Part shown: positions 8,337 through 17,384 of the stretch, piece after piece
Layout: each line of letters begins with the position of its first letter
How positions within the stretch are numbered: the stretch's first letter is position 1
Assembly: GCF_016599855.1 (NCBI RefSeq)
Contig: NZ_CP067041.1
Location: forward strand, 2,728,001 to 2,792,000
Length of the DNA: 64,000 nt
DNA from: Bradyrhizobium diazoefficiens
GTDB lineage: Bacteria; Pseudomonadota; Alphaproteobacteria; Rhizobiales; Xanthobacteraceae
Direction: 5' to 3'
Translations under genes and position numbers: made by a program
The notes under the pieces: model-generated
What the model was told of the DNA's origin: nothing
Database searches by the model: none
What the model saw: only the letters and a program-made list of their open reading frames with translations

Positions 8337-10301
8337 CTAACTCTGGTCCAAAAAACTGCTCTTGCGCGGCAACAGAATGGTGAACTCGGTGAATTCACCG
8401 GGACGCGTTGCGACCTCAATGCTGCCGCCGTGCTGCTTCACGATGATGTCGTGGCTCATCGATAGCCCGAGTCCGGTGCCTTCGCCGGCCGGCTTGGTGG
8501 TGAAGAACGGATTGAACATCTTCGCCTTCACGTCATCGGGAATGCCGGTGCCGTTGTCACGGATGCGGATCTCGATGCGCTCGCCGCGGTCGCGGGTCGT
8601 GGCGGTCACGACCGGCTCGAAACCGCCCGCGCCGCCGCTTTCCGCCTTGCGCTTGGTCACCGCATAAAACGCATTTGAGACCAGGTTCAGCAACACCCGC
8701 GTGATCTCCTGCGGGAACAATTCGGCCGTTCCGGCCTGCGGATCGAGTTCGCGCTTCAGCGTCACGTCGAACTGCGGTTGCTCGGCACGGGCGCCGTGAT
8801 AGGCGAGGTTGAGGCTCTCCTCGACCAGCGCGTTGATGTCGCCCAAACGGTACTCGCCGCCGCCTTCGCGCGAATGCAGCAGCATGTTCTTGACAATGGA
8901 ATCGGCGCGCTTGCCGTGCTGCACAACTTTTTGCAGATTGTCCTTCAACATCGCCATCAGCTCATCGATCTCGCTGCGAACCTCGTCAGCGAGTGAAACG
9001 GGCATAAGCACCTCGTTCAGCTCGTCCATCAGCTCGGCCGAGAGCGCGGCGAAATTGTTGACGAAGTTGAGCGGGTTCTTGATCTCATGCGCAATACCGG
9101 CGGTGAGCTGGCCGAGCGAGGCCAGCTTCTCGCTCTGGACCAGCCGGTCCTGCGCGGCGCGCAAATCGTCAAGGGACCTAGCGAGCTCGATGGTGCGAGT
9201 CTGGACTTGGTTGAACAGGCTGACATTCTTGACCGCGATCACCGCCTGATCGGCGAAGGTCTGCAGCAGCCGTACATGATGCTCGGCGAAAGCGCCGGTC
9301 GTCCGCCGCGTGGCGATGATGACGCCTTTGGCTTCGCCCTCGCTCATCAGCGGCGTGAACAGCATGCTGCGAAAGCCGCGGGCGCGGGCGATGTCGCGTG
9401 CGGCGGGTTCGAGCTCGGTGTCGGGCAGCTGTGCCGATTCACCATTGGCGGTGAGCTGGTAGGCCGGAAACTGCGCGAACGGCACCGGGAACGACGCTTG
9501 TAGCACGCGGTCGCCGGCAGCATCGCCCGGCGTGAACGCCGCAAGGTGCGCAGCGCCATCGATGTAACGCAGCACGGCGGTGGAGAAGCCGCCGATCAGC
9601 CGGTTGGCGTTGGCGGCGATGGACTCGAACACTGGCTGCACGTCGGAAGGCGAAGCCGCCATCACCTTCAGAATGTCGGCCGTGGCGGTCTGGTGCTCCA
9701 GCGTCTCGCGCGTCTCGTTGAACACCCGCGCATTCTCGATTGCGATCACCGCCTGATCGGCGAAGGTTTGGAGCAATTGCACGAGGTCGGGCGCAAACGG
9801 GCCGGGCTCGGCGCGCGTGACGCTGATCATCCCGACCGCCGCGCCGCGGTTCATCAGCGGCATGAACAGCACGCTGCGGAAGCCGCGCAGCCGCGCAAGC
9901 TCGCGGTTCAGCTCCGGGACGTCGCCGGCCTCGCTGTCGGGAAACTGGATCGTCTCGCCGTCGCGCACGAGGGCGAATGTCGGAAAATCCTCGATCCGTC
10001 GCGGGAACGACGCCTTCAACCCTTTGTCGGCTTCCGGGGAGGTCGGCGTAAACGCTACGAGGTGCAACTCGTCGCCGATGAACTGAAGCACGGTGGCGGA
10101 GAAGCCGCCGAGCAGGCGTTTCGAGCTGGACGCGATCGCCGCGAAGACCGGCCGGGCATCCGAGGGTGATGCGGCGATGGTCCGCAGAATTTCGGCGCTG
10201 GCGTTTTGCCGGTCGCGCAGCCGCGCGTTCTCGGCCACGGCCGACTGCAATTGCCGCTTAAGCTCGTCGATTCCGGCGGTGTCGTTGGACGGGGTGGTCA
10301 T
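8337..10301 (-). CDS. Soluble sensor histidine kinase with two GAF domains
   Basis: A 654-residue kinase without membrane segments. Order: short coiled coil (about residues 10-35), GAF domain 1 (about 45-190), GAF domain 2 (about 215-360) clearly homologous to the first, a coiled-coil linker, then HisKA with the phospho-acceptor His in GIAHEIKNPLNF. The HATPase_c domain has an N-box (NLVSNAFYAV), GTGIPDD and EGTGLGLSM. The dimerisation region resembles cyanobacterial-type GAF kinases rather than classical HisKA_2. There is no response regulator next to it, so it is an orphan kinase whose cytoplasmic ligand is unknown. An ATG 12 codons upstream (10337) is an alternative start; MTTPSND at 10301 looks more natural. 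Confidence 0.9.
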   Translation of the reverse strand: MTTPSNDTAGIDELKRQLQSAVAENARLRDRQNASAEILRTIAASPSDARPVFAAIASSSKRLLGGFSATVLQFIGDELHLVAFTPTSPEADKGLKASFPRRIEDFPTFALVRDGETIQFPDSEAGDVPELNRELARLRGFRSVLFMPLMNRGAAVGMISVTRAEPGPFAPDLVQLLQTFADQAVIAIENARVFNETRETLEHQTATADILKVMAASPSDVQPVFESIAANANRLIGGFSTAVLRYIDGAAHLAAFTPGDAAGDRVLQASFPVPFAQFPAYQLTANGESAQLPDTELEPAARDIARARGFRSMLFTPLMSEGEAKGVIIATRRTTGAFAEHHVRLLQTFADQAVIAVKNVSLFNQVQTRTIELARSLDDLRAAQDRLVQSEKLASLGQLTAGIAHEIKNPLNFVNNFAALSAELMDELNEVLMPVSLADEVRSEIDELMAMLKDNLQKVVQHGKRADSIVKNMLLHSREGGGEYRLGDINALVEESLNLAYHGARAEQPQFDVTLKRELDPQAGTAELFPQEITRVLLNLVSNAFYAVTKRKAESGGAGGFEPVVTATTRDRGERIEIRIRDNGTGIPDDVKAKMFNPFFTTKPAGEGTGLGLSMSHDIIVKQHGGSIEVATRPGEFTEFTILLPRKSSFLDQS

Positions 10302-10396
10302 TCGCGATCCGGCTGAATGCCGCGACATGCGCGACACCGGGCCGGATTATCACATCTCCCGCGGCCGGAGCCAGCGCTCACGGCCCTGCGGGCGCC

Positions 10397-12031
10397 TCAT
10401 GTGCCCGGCCGCGACACCTCGGTCTCCTTGCTGGTGATGAACTCCAGCAGTACCGGCACGCCTTCCTTCGTCTTCTGAATACCGCGCTTGATTGCCGGGA
10501 TGATGTCCTCGGGCTTCAACACCCGCTCGCCATAGCCGCCGAAGGAGCGCGCCATCGCGGCATAGTCGCCGGAAATATCAGTCGAGCGATACTTTTCGGT
10601 CGAGATCGGCATCACCTTCAATTCGATCGCCATCGAGAAATTGTTGAGCAGGATCGACATGATCGGGATGCGCTCGCGCACCGCGGTCTCGAAATCCATG
10701 CCGGTGAAGCCGATCGCCGCATCACCCCAGACGTTGATGCAGAGCTTGTCGGGTTTTGCGAGTTTTGCGCCCATGGCGAGGCCAAGGCCGTAGCCGAGCT
10801 GCGTCGTCTTGCCCCAGCCGAGATAGGAGAGGGGCGTCACCGCCTTCCAGAACGGCGAGAGCTGATCGCGCGGGCTGCCGGCATCATGGGTGATGATGGT
10901 ATTGTTGATGTCGACGGTGTGCTGGAGATCCCAGAGCACGCGATAGGGGTTGAGCGGTGCGTCGTTGCTGGTGAGTTTCGGCATCCACTTCGCCAGCCAC
11001 TCCTTGTGCGAGGCCGCGATCTCGGCCGCGACGGCGGAGGCATCGCGATCGATGGTGACGGTCTTGCCGATCTCCTCCAGCAGCGCGTCGAGGACGAGAC
11101 CAGCGTCGCCGACGAGGCCGATCCTGGCTTCCACGTCCTTGTTTAAATGGTTCGGATCGAGCGTGGAATGGATGATGATCTTGCCCTTCGGCATGGCGAC
11201 GCCAAAACTGGTTTCCGTGAACGAGCAGCCGATGCCGAAGATGACGTCGGCCTCGGCGAGAAACTTGGGCACCGCGCGCGGCACGGCGAGGCCGCCCGAG
11301 CCGAGCGAGAGCGGATGCGTCTCGGGGAAAGACGATTTGCCGCCGAGGCTGGTGGTGACGGGAATGGTCAGCCGCTCGGCGAGCCGTCTCAGCTGCGGCC
11401 ACGCCTGCGCGTAATGCACGCCTTGGCCGGCATAGATCACGGGACGCTTGGCGTTGACGAGCAGGGCGGCCGCTTCCTTCACATGCACGGGGTCGGCGCC
11501 ATAGCGCGTGCGCAGCACCGGCGTGTAGTTCAGCGGCTCCGGCACCTCCTCGTTCCACATGTCGGCGGGAATTTCCACGATGACCGGCCCGCCGCGGCCA
11601 TTCTTCAATTTGGTGAAGGCGCGCCGAAAAATGTTGGGGACCTCGGCCGCGAGGATGATCGGCTCCGAGGACTTCGCAAACGGCTTCATCGCCTCGCTGG
11701 AATTGAAGTTCGGCTCGATATGCGCAAGCCTGCGCTGATAGCCCATGGGCAGCACCAGCACGGGGACGGATTCGCCATAGCACTGCGCGACGCCGCCCAT
11801 CGCGTTCTCGGCACCCGGCCCATGCTGCATGCAGAACGCGCCGATCGTGCGTCCCGACGTCACCCGCGAGATCGCATCCGCCATGTGCACGCCCACACGC
11901 TCCTGGCGTACCATAACCGGGCGGATCTCAGCCTTCGCCGCGTGCTCGATCAGGTGGTTGACGGGATAGCCGCAGAGGATCTCGATCCCCTCGCGCCGCA
12001 TGATTTCCGCAATGGCGGTGCCGAGCTTCAT
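10397..12031 (-). CDS. Thiamine diphosphate-dependent enzyme, acetolactate-synthase-like
   Basis: A 544-residue enzyme with three domains: N-terminal Pyr domain with the cofactor-activating Glu in VRQERVGVHMAD (about residue 43), central domain (about 190-320), and C-terminal PP domain with the ThDP/Mg motif WGDAAIGFTGMDFE ending in LLNN. The fold is that of acetolactate synthase, benzoylformate decarboxylase and oxalyl-CoA decarboxylase. It lacks the ADP-binding features I would expect of oxalyl-CoA decarboxylase, and no small regulatory subunit (ilvH) is adjacent, so biosynthetic acetolactate synthase is unlikely. The reaction is unknown, probably a 2-keto acid decarboxylation or carboligation. 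Start at 12031 is supported by GGGGAGAGA about 5 bases upstream. Confidence 0.88.
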   Translation of the reverse strand: MKLGTAIAEIMRREGIEILCGYPVNHLIEHAAKAEIRPVMVRQERVGVHMADAISRVTSGRTIGAFCMQHGPGAENAMGGVAQCYGESVPVLVLPMGYQRRLAHIEPNFNSSEAMKPFAKSSEPIILAAEVPNIFRRAFTKLKNGRGGPVIVEIPADMWNEEVPEPLNYTPVLRTRYGADPVHVKEAAALLVNAKRPVIYAGQGVHYAQAWPQLRRLAERLTIPVTTSLGGKSSFPETHPLSLGSGGLAVPRAVPKFLAEADVIFGIGCSFTETSFGVAMPKGKIIIHSTLDPNHLNKDVEARIGLVGDAGLVLDALLEEIGKTVTIDRDASAVAAEIAASHKEWLAKWMPKLTSNDAPLNPYRVLWDLQHTVDINNTIITHDAGSPRDQLSPFWKAVTPLSYLGWGKTTQLGYGLGLAMGAKLAKPDKLCINVWGDAAIGFTGMDFETAVRERIPIMSILLNNFSMAIELKVMPISTEKYRSTDISGDYAAMARSFGGYGERVLKPEDIIPAIKRGIQKTKEGVPVLLEFITSKETEVSRPGT

Positions 12032-12266
12032 GGCGTCTCTCCCCTGAGGCAGGCCGGTTGGTCCGGCCGGTTAGCCGGTAGAGGAACAGGAATTGTACAA
12101 CGGGTAAAGTCAGGACGGCTCACGCCATCGGAGGGCAGCCATGCAGGATATTTTCCTCGAGGATCCCTGCGGAACTGGTCCTCAAACAGTGATCAGACGG
12201 CCCGCACTGAGCCAAGCGGGGCCGTCAAAGGAGAATTTAACGCTTGCGCCTTAGCTTGCGCTCGCC

Positions 12267-13712
12267 ATGAGTGACCAGGTCGTCCACAGCAAGGTTCAGC
12301 CGTTTTCGGCGCGTGCGGCGTTGCCCTGGCTGGTGAGCCTTGGCGTCTACGTCATGCTGCTGGTCCTCGGACAGCGGATGCTCAACGATCCCGACAGCTA
12401 TTCTCATATCGAGGTCGGGCGCTGGATCATCGCGCATGGCACCCTGCCGACGAGTGACCCTTTTTCCTTTTCGAGGCACGGCGCGCCCTGGATAACCTTC
12501 GAATGGCTCTCGGAGGTCATCTATGCCGGAGTTTATGCGCTGTCCGGCTGGTCGGGTGTCGTCGTCCTCGCGGCGGCCGCGATAGCGCTCGCCTTCGGCC
12601 TGTTCACGTTCTTCCTGCTGCGCGAGCTTTCGCCGACCCAGACGCTGCTCATGGTGATCGCGGCCGTCATCCTGCTGGCGCCGCATATGCTGGCGCGGCC
12701 CCACGTGCTCGTGCTGCCGGTGATGGTGACTTGGGCGGCTGCTCTGGTGCGCTGCATGGACCGCGCGGCGCCTCCGCCATACTGGGCCCTGCCGCTGCTG
12801 GTCCTGTGGGCCAATCTGCACGGCAGCGTGGTGCTGGCGCTTGGGCTGATTGGCCCCGTGGGGCTCGAGGCGCTGCTGCGTGAGAAGCGAAGCAAATGGC
12901 CGCAGGTGATCCTGCGGTGGCTACCGTTCACGGCAGTCGCAGTCGGAGCGTCCTGCCTGACGCCCTACGGGCCGGAACCGCTGCTGATACCGCTGACCAC
13001 GCTGGGCCTCGGCCCCGCGCTCGCCTGGATATCGGAATGGCGGCCGCAGGATTTCAGCCACGTCGGTGGCTTCGAGTTGCTGTTGCTGGGAGGCATCTTT
13101 GCGCTCGCGCGCGGCGTGACGCTGCCGGTCGTGCGGGCCTTGGTGGTGATCGGCTTGCTTCATTTCGCGCTGGCACAAGTCCGCAATGCGGATTTGTTGG
13201 CCATGTTGGCACCGCTCTATCTGGCTGCCCCGCTCGGTCGGAAGTTCGGCGGACCGACCGGGGACGACAAGGCCGGCTCGTCGCGCGGTCTGAATCTGGC
13301 CGCGCTCGGTATGTTGATCGCGATCAGCGGAGCGGCCCTCGCGCGTGACCTGCGGCCGGCTCCGTCCATTACCCCTCAGGCTGCCATCGCTGCAGCCAGC
13401 CTCGCCAAGACGGGGCCCGTGCTCAACGATTATTCCTTCGGCGGCTATTTGATCTTTGCCGGCATTCCCACTTTTATCGACGGCCGCGGCGAACTGTACG
13501 GGGGACCGTTCATCGACCGCTACAATCGTGCCATAGCACTGGTCGACCTCGCAGATCTTCTCAAGCTGCTCGACGAATACAACATTGGCGCCACGCTGCT
13601 CGCACCGCGGACACCGGCGACAGCGATGCTCGACCGGCTGCCCCAATGGCAGCGCGTCTACAGCGACGATGTGGCGGTCGTGCACAAGCGGCGAGATGCG
13701 CCGCAAAGGTAA
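12267..13712 (+). CDS. Polytopic membrane protein, possible GT-C-type glycosyltransferase
   Basis: A 481-residue inner-membrane protein with about 9-10 hydrophobic segments between residues 18 and 365, and a soluble C-terminal domain of about 110 residues. The first periplasmic loop contains NDPDSYSHIEVGRWI, acidic residues just after helix 1, as in polyprenol-phosphate-sugar-dependent GT-C enzymes. I do not recognise a named family. Its neighbours are a methyltransferase, a GT2 polyprenyl-type glycosyltransferase, another polytopic protein and a PAP2 phosphatase, which supports a role in envelope glycosylation; this is inference. It converges on the methyltransferase gene with a 1-base gap. 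Confidence 0.75.
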   Translation: MSDQVVHSKVQPFSARAALPWLVSLGVYVMLLVLGQRMLNDPDSYSHIEVGRWIIAHGTLPTSDPFSFSRHGAPWITFEWLSEVIYAGVYALSGWSGVVVLAAAAIALAFGLFTFFLLRELSPTQTLLMVIAAVILLAPHMLARPHVLVLPVMVTWAAALVRCMDRAAPPPYWALPLLVLWANLHGSVVLALGLIGPVGLEALLREKRSKWPQVILRWLPFTAVAVGASCLTPYGPEPLLIPLTTLGLGPALAWISEWRPQDFSHVGGFELLLLGGIFALARGVTLPVVRALVVIGLLHFALAQVRNADLLAMLAPLYLAAPLGRKFGGPTGDDKAGSSRGLNLAALGMLIAISGAALARDLRPAPSITPQAAIAAASLAKTGPVLNDYSFGGYLIFAGIPTFIDGRGELYGGPFIDRYNRAIALVDLADLLKLLDEYNIGATLLAPRTPATAMLDRLPQWQRVYSDDVAVVHKRRDAPQR

Positions 13713-13713
13713 G

Positions 13714-14397
13714 TCAGGCGGAACCGAAGGCGGCGTATTGGCCTCCGAGCGACAGGCCGCTGAGGGCATTTTCGAGACGCCGCACCGGTTTGGTGTCCCA
13801 GGGCAGCAGCAGGAAATGGCGCGTGCCGATCTCACGTAGGCCGCCCGCAGCCATCAACTTTCGGGTTGTGCCGGCCCGAAGCAGGACGGCGTCGCGGTCG
13901 AATTCACAGCGCGCAACGGCGAGGCGGGTCAGCGGGTTGTAGGGATTGTGCTCGATCACGCAGACGAGCCCCCCGGGGCGCGCCACTCGCCGCATCTCGG
14001 CGATGAAATGCGGCCATTCGCCAGGCACGATATGGTGCATCACGCAGATAGCCGTGACCAGATCGAAGCTGGCGTCGCCAAAGGGAAACCGGCGGCCGTC
14101 GAACTCACGATAGTCAACCCCGCGATTGTCAGCGCGCGCCTGCGCCAGGCTGGCCGACGACACGTCGATGCCGCTCAGGCGGCCGACCATGCCGTGCAGC
14201 AGTGGATGAAGGCTGCCTACGCCGCAACCCACGTCCAGCATCTCGGGCCTCTCCGCATCCAGCCGCTGCGCGATCAGATCGCCCAGGAGATCGGCCTTCG
14301 CGCGCATGAAAAAATGGTGAGGCAAGCCGGAGAAGTCGATCGAGGATTGGACCACGGTACGGTAGTTGTCGTGATAGCCGTCGAAGAGCTCGGTCAT
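13714..14397 (-). CDS. Class I SAM-dependent methyltransferase
   Basis: A 227-residue methyltransferase of the Methyltransf_11 type. Motif I is MLDVGCGVGSLHPLL at about residues 52-66. An acidic end of beta2 (SGIDVSS) and FDLVTAICVMHHI follow. The target is unknown. The ATG at 14397 is 9 bases past the stop of the glycosyltransferase gene upstream (a GTG at 14409 overlapping that stop is an alternative). The tight coupling suggests both act on the same lipid-linked or surface glycan. The longer open frame upstream belongs to the neighbour in another frame. Confidence 0.9.
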   Translation of the reverse strand: MTELFDGYHDNYRTVVQSSIDFSGLPHHFFMRAKADLLGDLIAQRLDAERPEMLDVGCGVGSLHPLLHGMVGRLSGIDVSSASLAQARADNRGVDYREFDGRRFPFGDASFDLVTAICVMHHIVPGEWPHFIAEMRRVARPGGLVCVIEHNPYNPLTRLAVARCEFDRDAVLLRAGTTRKLMAAGGLREIGTRHFLLLPWDTKPVRRLENALSGLSLGGQYAAFGSA

Positions 14398-14405
14398 GTG
14401 CTGAG

Positions 14406-15401
14406 TCACTCGTTGACGGCGTGGATCGCAGGCGCGGCGGTCGCCTCGTTGTGATCGAAGCCAGCTCGCGTCTGCACCACATAAAGCGGGCGGCGTTTCA
14501 CCTCGGCGTGGATGCGGCCGACATAAAGCCCTACGATGCCGGTCATCAGCATGTTGATTCCACACAGCAGCGACACGACGACGATCGTCGAGGACCAGCC
14601 GGTAACGAGATGACTGTCCTTGCCGAGCCACAACAGGATCACCCAGCCGCCGTAGAGCAGTGCGAGCCCCGAGACCGTCAGTCCGCACCAGATTGCGAAG
14701 CGCAGGGGCAGATCGGAAAACCCGAGCGCGGCGTTCGTCGCGAGCCGCACCATTTTGAACAGCGGATATTTGGTTTCGCCCGCAGCCCGCTCGAGGCGGT
14801 GGAAGGCGACCTCGGCCTGCCGGAAGCCAAGCCAGGCGATCATGCCGCGTACGAAGCGGTCCTGCTCCGGCATCTGCCGCAGGGCGTCGAGCACCTTGCG
14901 ATTGATCAGGCGGAAGTCGCCGACATCGGTGGGGATTCCGACAGAGGACATCCTGCCGAGAAGCCGGTAAAAAAGATGCGCGGTCGCACGCTTGAATCGG
15001 CTCTCGCCGTCGCGTGACAGGCGGCGGGCGTGAACGATGTCGTTGCCTTCCTGCCATTTTGCGATCAATTGCTCGATCACTTCGGGCGGATCCTGCAAAT
15101 CGGCATCCATCACGATGATCGCTTCGCCTTGCGCGGCGTCCATCCCGGCAGTGATGGCGACCTGATGGCCGAAGTTTCGCGACAGGCCGATATAGCGAAA
15201 GCGCGGGTCGCGTGAGGCAAGCGCCCGGAGCACGATCGAGCTGGAATCGCTGCTGCCGTCGTCGACGAAGATCGCTTCTGCGGGCCCGTCGAGCCGGGAC
15301 AATACCAGGTCGAGCCGGTGCAGCAGGACCGGCAACACGGCTTCCTCGTTGAACACGGGGATCACGAGGCTGTAGCGGATCGATCTGAGATTGGCCGCCA
15401 T
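14406..15401 (-). CDS. Glycosyltransferase family 2, polyprenyl-phosphate type
   Basis: A 331-residue enzyme of the ArnC/DPM1/GtrB group. The N-terminal GT-A domain has VIPVFNEEAVLPVLL, the nucleotide-binding FVDDGSSDSS and the metal-binding DADLQDPPE. Two C-terminal transmembrane helices (about residues 230-255 and 265-290) anchor it. Such enzymes load a sugar from a nucleotide donor onto undecaprenyl phosphate at the cytoplasmic face; GT-C enzymes then use it on the periplasmic side. First gene of a two-gene unit with the methyltransferase. The sugar cannot be predicted. Confidence 0.93.
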   Translation of the reverse strand: MAANLRSIRYSLVIPVFNEEAVLPVLLHRLDLVLSRLDGPAEAIFVDDGSSDSSSIVLRALASRDPRFRYIGLSRNFGHQVAITAGMDAAQGEAIIVMDADLQDPPEVIEQLIAKWQEGNDIVHARRLSRDGESRFKRATAHLFYRLLGRMSSVGIPTDVGDFRLINRKVLDALRQMPEQDRFVRGMIAWLGFRQAEVAFHRLERAAGETKYPLFKMVRLATNAALGFSDLPLRFAIWCGLTVSGLALLYGGWVILLWLGKDSHLVTGWSSTIVVVSLLCGINMLMTGIVGLYVGRIHAEVKRRPLYVVQTRAGFDHNEATAAPAIHAVNE

Positions 15402-15592
15402 GCGAAAGATTCCAACTCGGTTTGCAGGAGCGGGAGTCTAATTCGTGGCTGGTTAAGGTGGCCTTGCCGCAATCGCCAAGGATCTCCGGCGCCGGGACGA
15501 TGCCGCCGGTTCTGACCGCCCGACGGCGATTTGAGGGGAGGCGGCCCGGGCGGGTGATGCCCGGTTAACCATGCTGTTGGCCGCAGCTGCGT

Positions 15593-17155
15593 CTAGGATC
15601 CGCGGCGGACCTTGTAGAGAACAAATCGCTCCGAAGTGTCCAACACCTCCAGCAGCTCCGGCAGCGGGTTTGGGACCGGCCGTCCAAGCACATAGAGATA
15701 GTCGTAATCCTGGTACCAGGTGCGGACAAACGGCGGAACGTCCACCGGCGGCTGACTTTTCGCAATCGCGGCAAGCAGGCCTGCCGGCACTGGGCCACCA
15801 TAGGGAATGGCAAGACGGCGCACGGATTCGCGTGCCCGTACCGGCTGCTTGCCCGCTTCCGTGAATAAGTTGGGAACGAACGCATTGGCATAGTGCACCG
15901 CCAGCGTCGGTGCATAATACATGGGATACGAGGTGAGGTCGGAGAAAGGCGGATCTCCATTGTCGTCCGTGCTGGCAACGAGGACGCGTGAGCCGCGATC
16001 GATCCTGTGGAACGACTCGATGATGGCCGCATAGTCGCCGCGGTAAGGCAGCCACACTGCGAGCACGACGGCGAGATTGATCAGGATGACGCCGCTGATC
16101 GCAGCGAGCGCCGCCATTTGCCATGCCCGACTGGGCAGCGACAGCGAGCAGAAAGCCGGCAGGATCAGAGCAGCGGCGGGAATCATACGGAGATCGACGA
16201 ACGAGGTTCCGAACAGCTTCGAGGGAATGATCAGATAGAGCAGCGCAAAGCCGGTCGCGATCCAGCTCCCGGCCGGATCGAGCTTGAGGACGCCGCGGCG
16301 CGCGCCAAATAGCAGCGCGATCATCAGCGCCAGTCCGGTCGTTGCCGCGGCCGTCAGATTGTAGCCGTTCATGATACGCAACGGCCAGATCAGCTTGAAT
16401 CCGAGGAACGAGCTCGTGCCTTCGCTTCCGATCGAACCCGCAGTCATGTGCATGATCCCGAACAGGGCAAGCGCAGGGAAGGCCAACGCGCCAAGCCGCG
16501 CGGCGGCAGCCCGATACGCCGTTCGCTGCTGACGGATGCGCCAGAGCTCGTAGAGGCCAAGCGTTGCGCCGTAGATGCCGAGCGAAAAGAAATGCGCTGC
16601 ATACAGCGCGGCGACGAAGATCACGTTGCCGACGAAACGCAGCGGCCATGGGCGTTCGGCCAGCATCAGATAGATGGCGATGCCCCAGAGAGCGAGGCCC
16701 AGCCCGAACTCGAAATTCACGAAGCCCCAGCTGAACGGCAGACAGTAAAGGAAAGCGAGCGCAGCAAAGCCGGCGAGATGGACCCGTCCCTTCCGGGCCC
16801 ATTCGAGCAGAAGCGCGCCTCCGATGATCAATACTTGGCTGAGGAGCAGAAACAGCCGGGTGGCGTTCTCGACGCTCATCAGCCGCGCCATCTGCGGGAC
16901 CAGCAAATCCATTCCGAGGTTGGGATAGAATGCCCAGGCCACCTCGTAATGCGGATTGGCGTTGGGAGTGCCGTTCTGGCTCAAAATATACATGCGGGCG
17001 AGGTGATTGGGATAATCGACCATCGCGGGAATAGGGGTCAGCAGCACCGGGAGAAACGAGACGGCCGCCAGCACTGCAAGAACGGTGATCACCACGGATC
17101 GGTCCGAGCCAAGTCGAGCCCGTATCGTCAAGCTCGGCTCGTCGGAAGGAACCAT
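15593..17155 (-). CDS. Polytopic membrane protein of unknown function, envelope cluster
   Basis: A 520-residue protein with about 10-11 hydrophobic segments: one near residues 24-45, then a periplasmic loop with MVDYPNHLARMYIL, then segments up to about residue 400. A soluble C-terminal tail follows. The first loop with an Asp after helix 1 again suggests a GT-C-like fold, but I cannot place it in a family. The ATG at 17155 (MVPSDEPS) is preferred over a weak start 27 codons upstream. It is transcribed divergently from the PAP2 gene and lies upstream of the GT2 gene in the same direction, with 191 bases between. Confidence 0.75.
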   Translation of the reverse strand: MVPSDEPSLTIRARLGSDRSVVITVLAVLAAVSFLPVLLTPIPAMVDYPNHLARMYILSQNGTPNANPHYEVAWAFYPNLGMDLLVPQMARLMSVENATRLFLLLSQVLIIGGALLLEWARKGRVHLAGFAALAFLYCLPFSWGFVNFEFGLGLALWGIAIYLMLAERPWPLRFVGNVIFVAALYAAHFFSLGIYGATLGLYELWRIRQQRTAYRAAAARLGALAFPALALFGIMHMTAGSIGSEGTSSFLGFKLIWPLRIMNGYNLTAAATTGLALMIALLFGARRGVLKLDPAGSWIATGFALLYLIIPSKLFGTSFVDLRMIPAAALILPAFCSLSLPSRAWQMAALAAISGVILINLAVVLAVWLPYRGDYAAIIESFHRIDRGSRVLVASTDDNGDPPFSDLTSYPMYYAPTLAVHYANAFVPNLFTEAGKQPVRARESVRRLAIPYGGPVPAGLLAAIAKSQPPVDVPPFVRTWYQDYDYLYVLGRPVPNPLPELLEVLDTSERFVLYKVRRGS

Positions 17156-17384
17156 GTCATCAAGCCGCCGAAGTTCGGGCCTGCGCTCCACGATGGCGCA
17201 GCTGCACGACACAACGCCATAATGCGAACCTCGCAAAAATCAAGTTGCGGCCGCCGCCGCCTGTTCGATGCCGGTGAAGCGAAAATTCCGCAATGTTTGG
17301 GGCGCTGCATTAACGGAGACGCAATTCTACTTCGCTAGCTTAGCAGGAGCACCTCAGTGAACAGGCCGGCGAACAGACAGACCC

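Noticed and set aside
8337..10301. Hybrid kinase or bacteriophytochrome
   Set aside because: No receiver domain, no PAS/PHY domains and no conserved chromophore cysteine; two GAF domains only.
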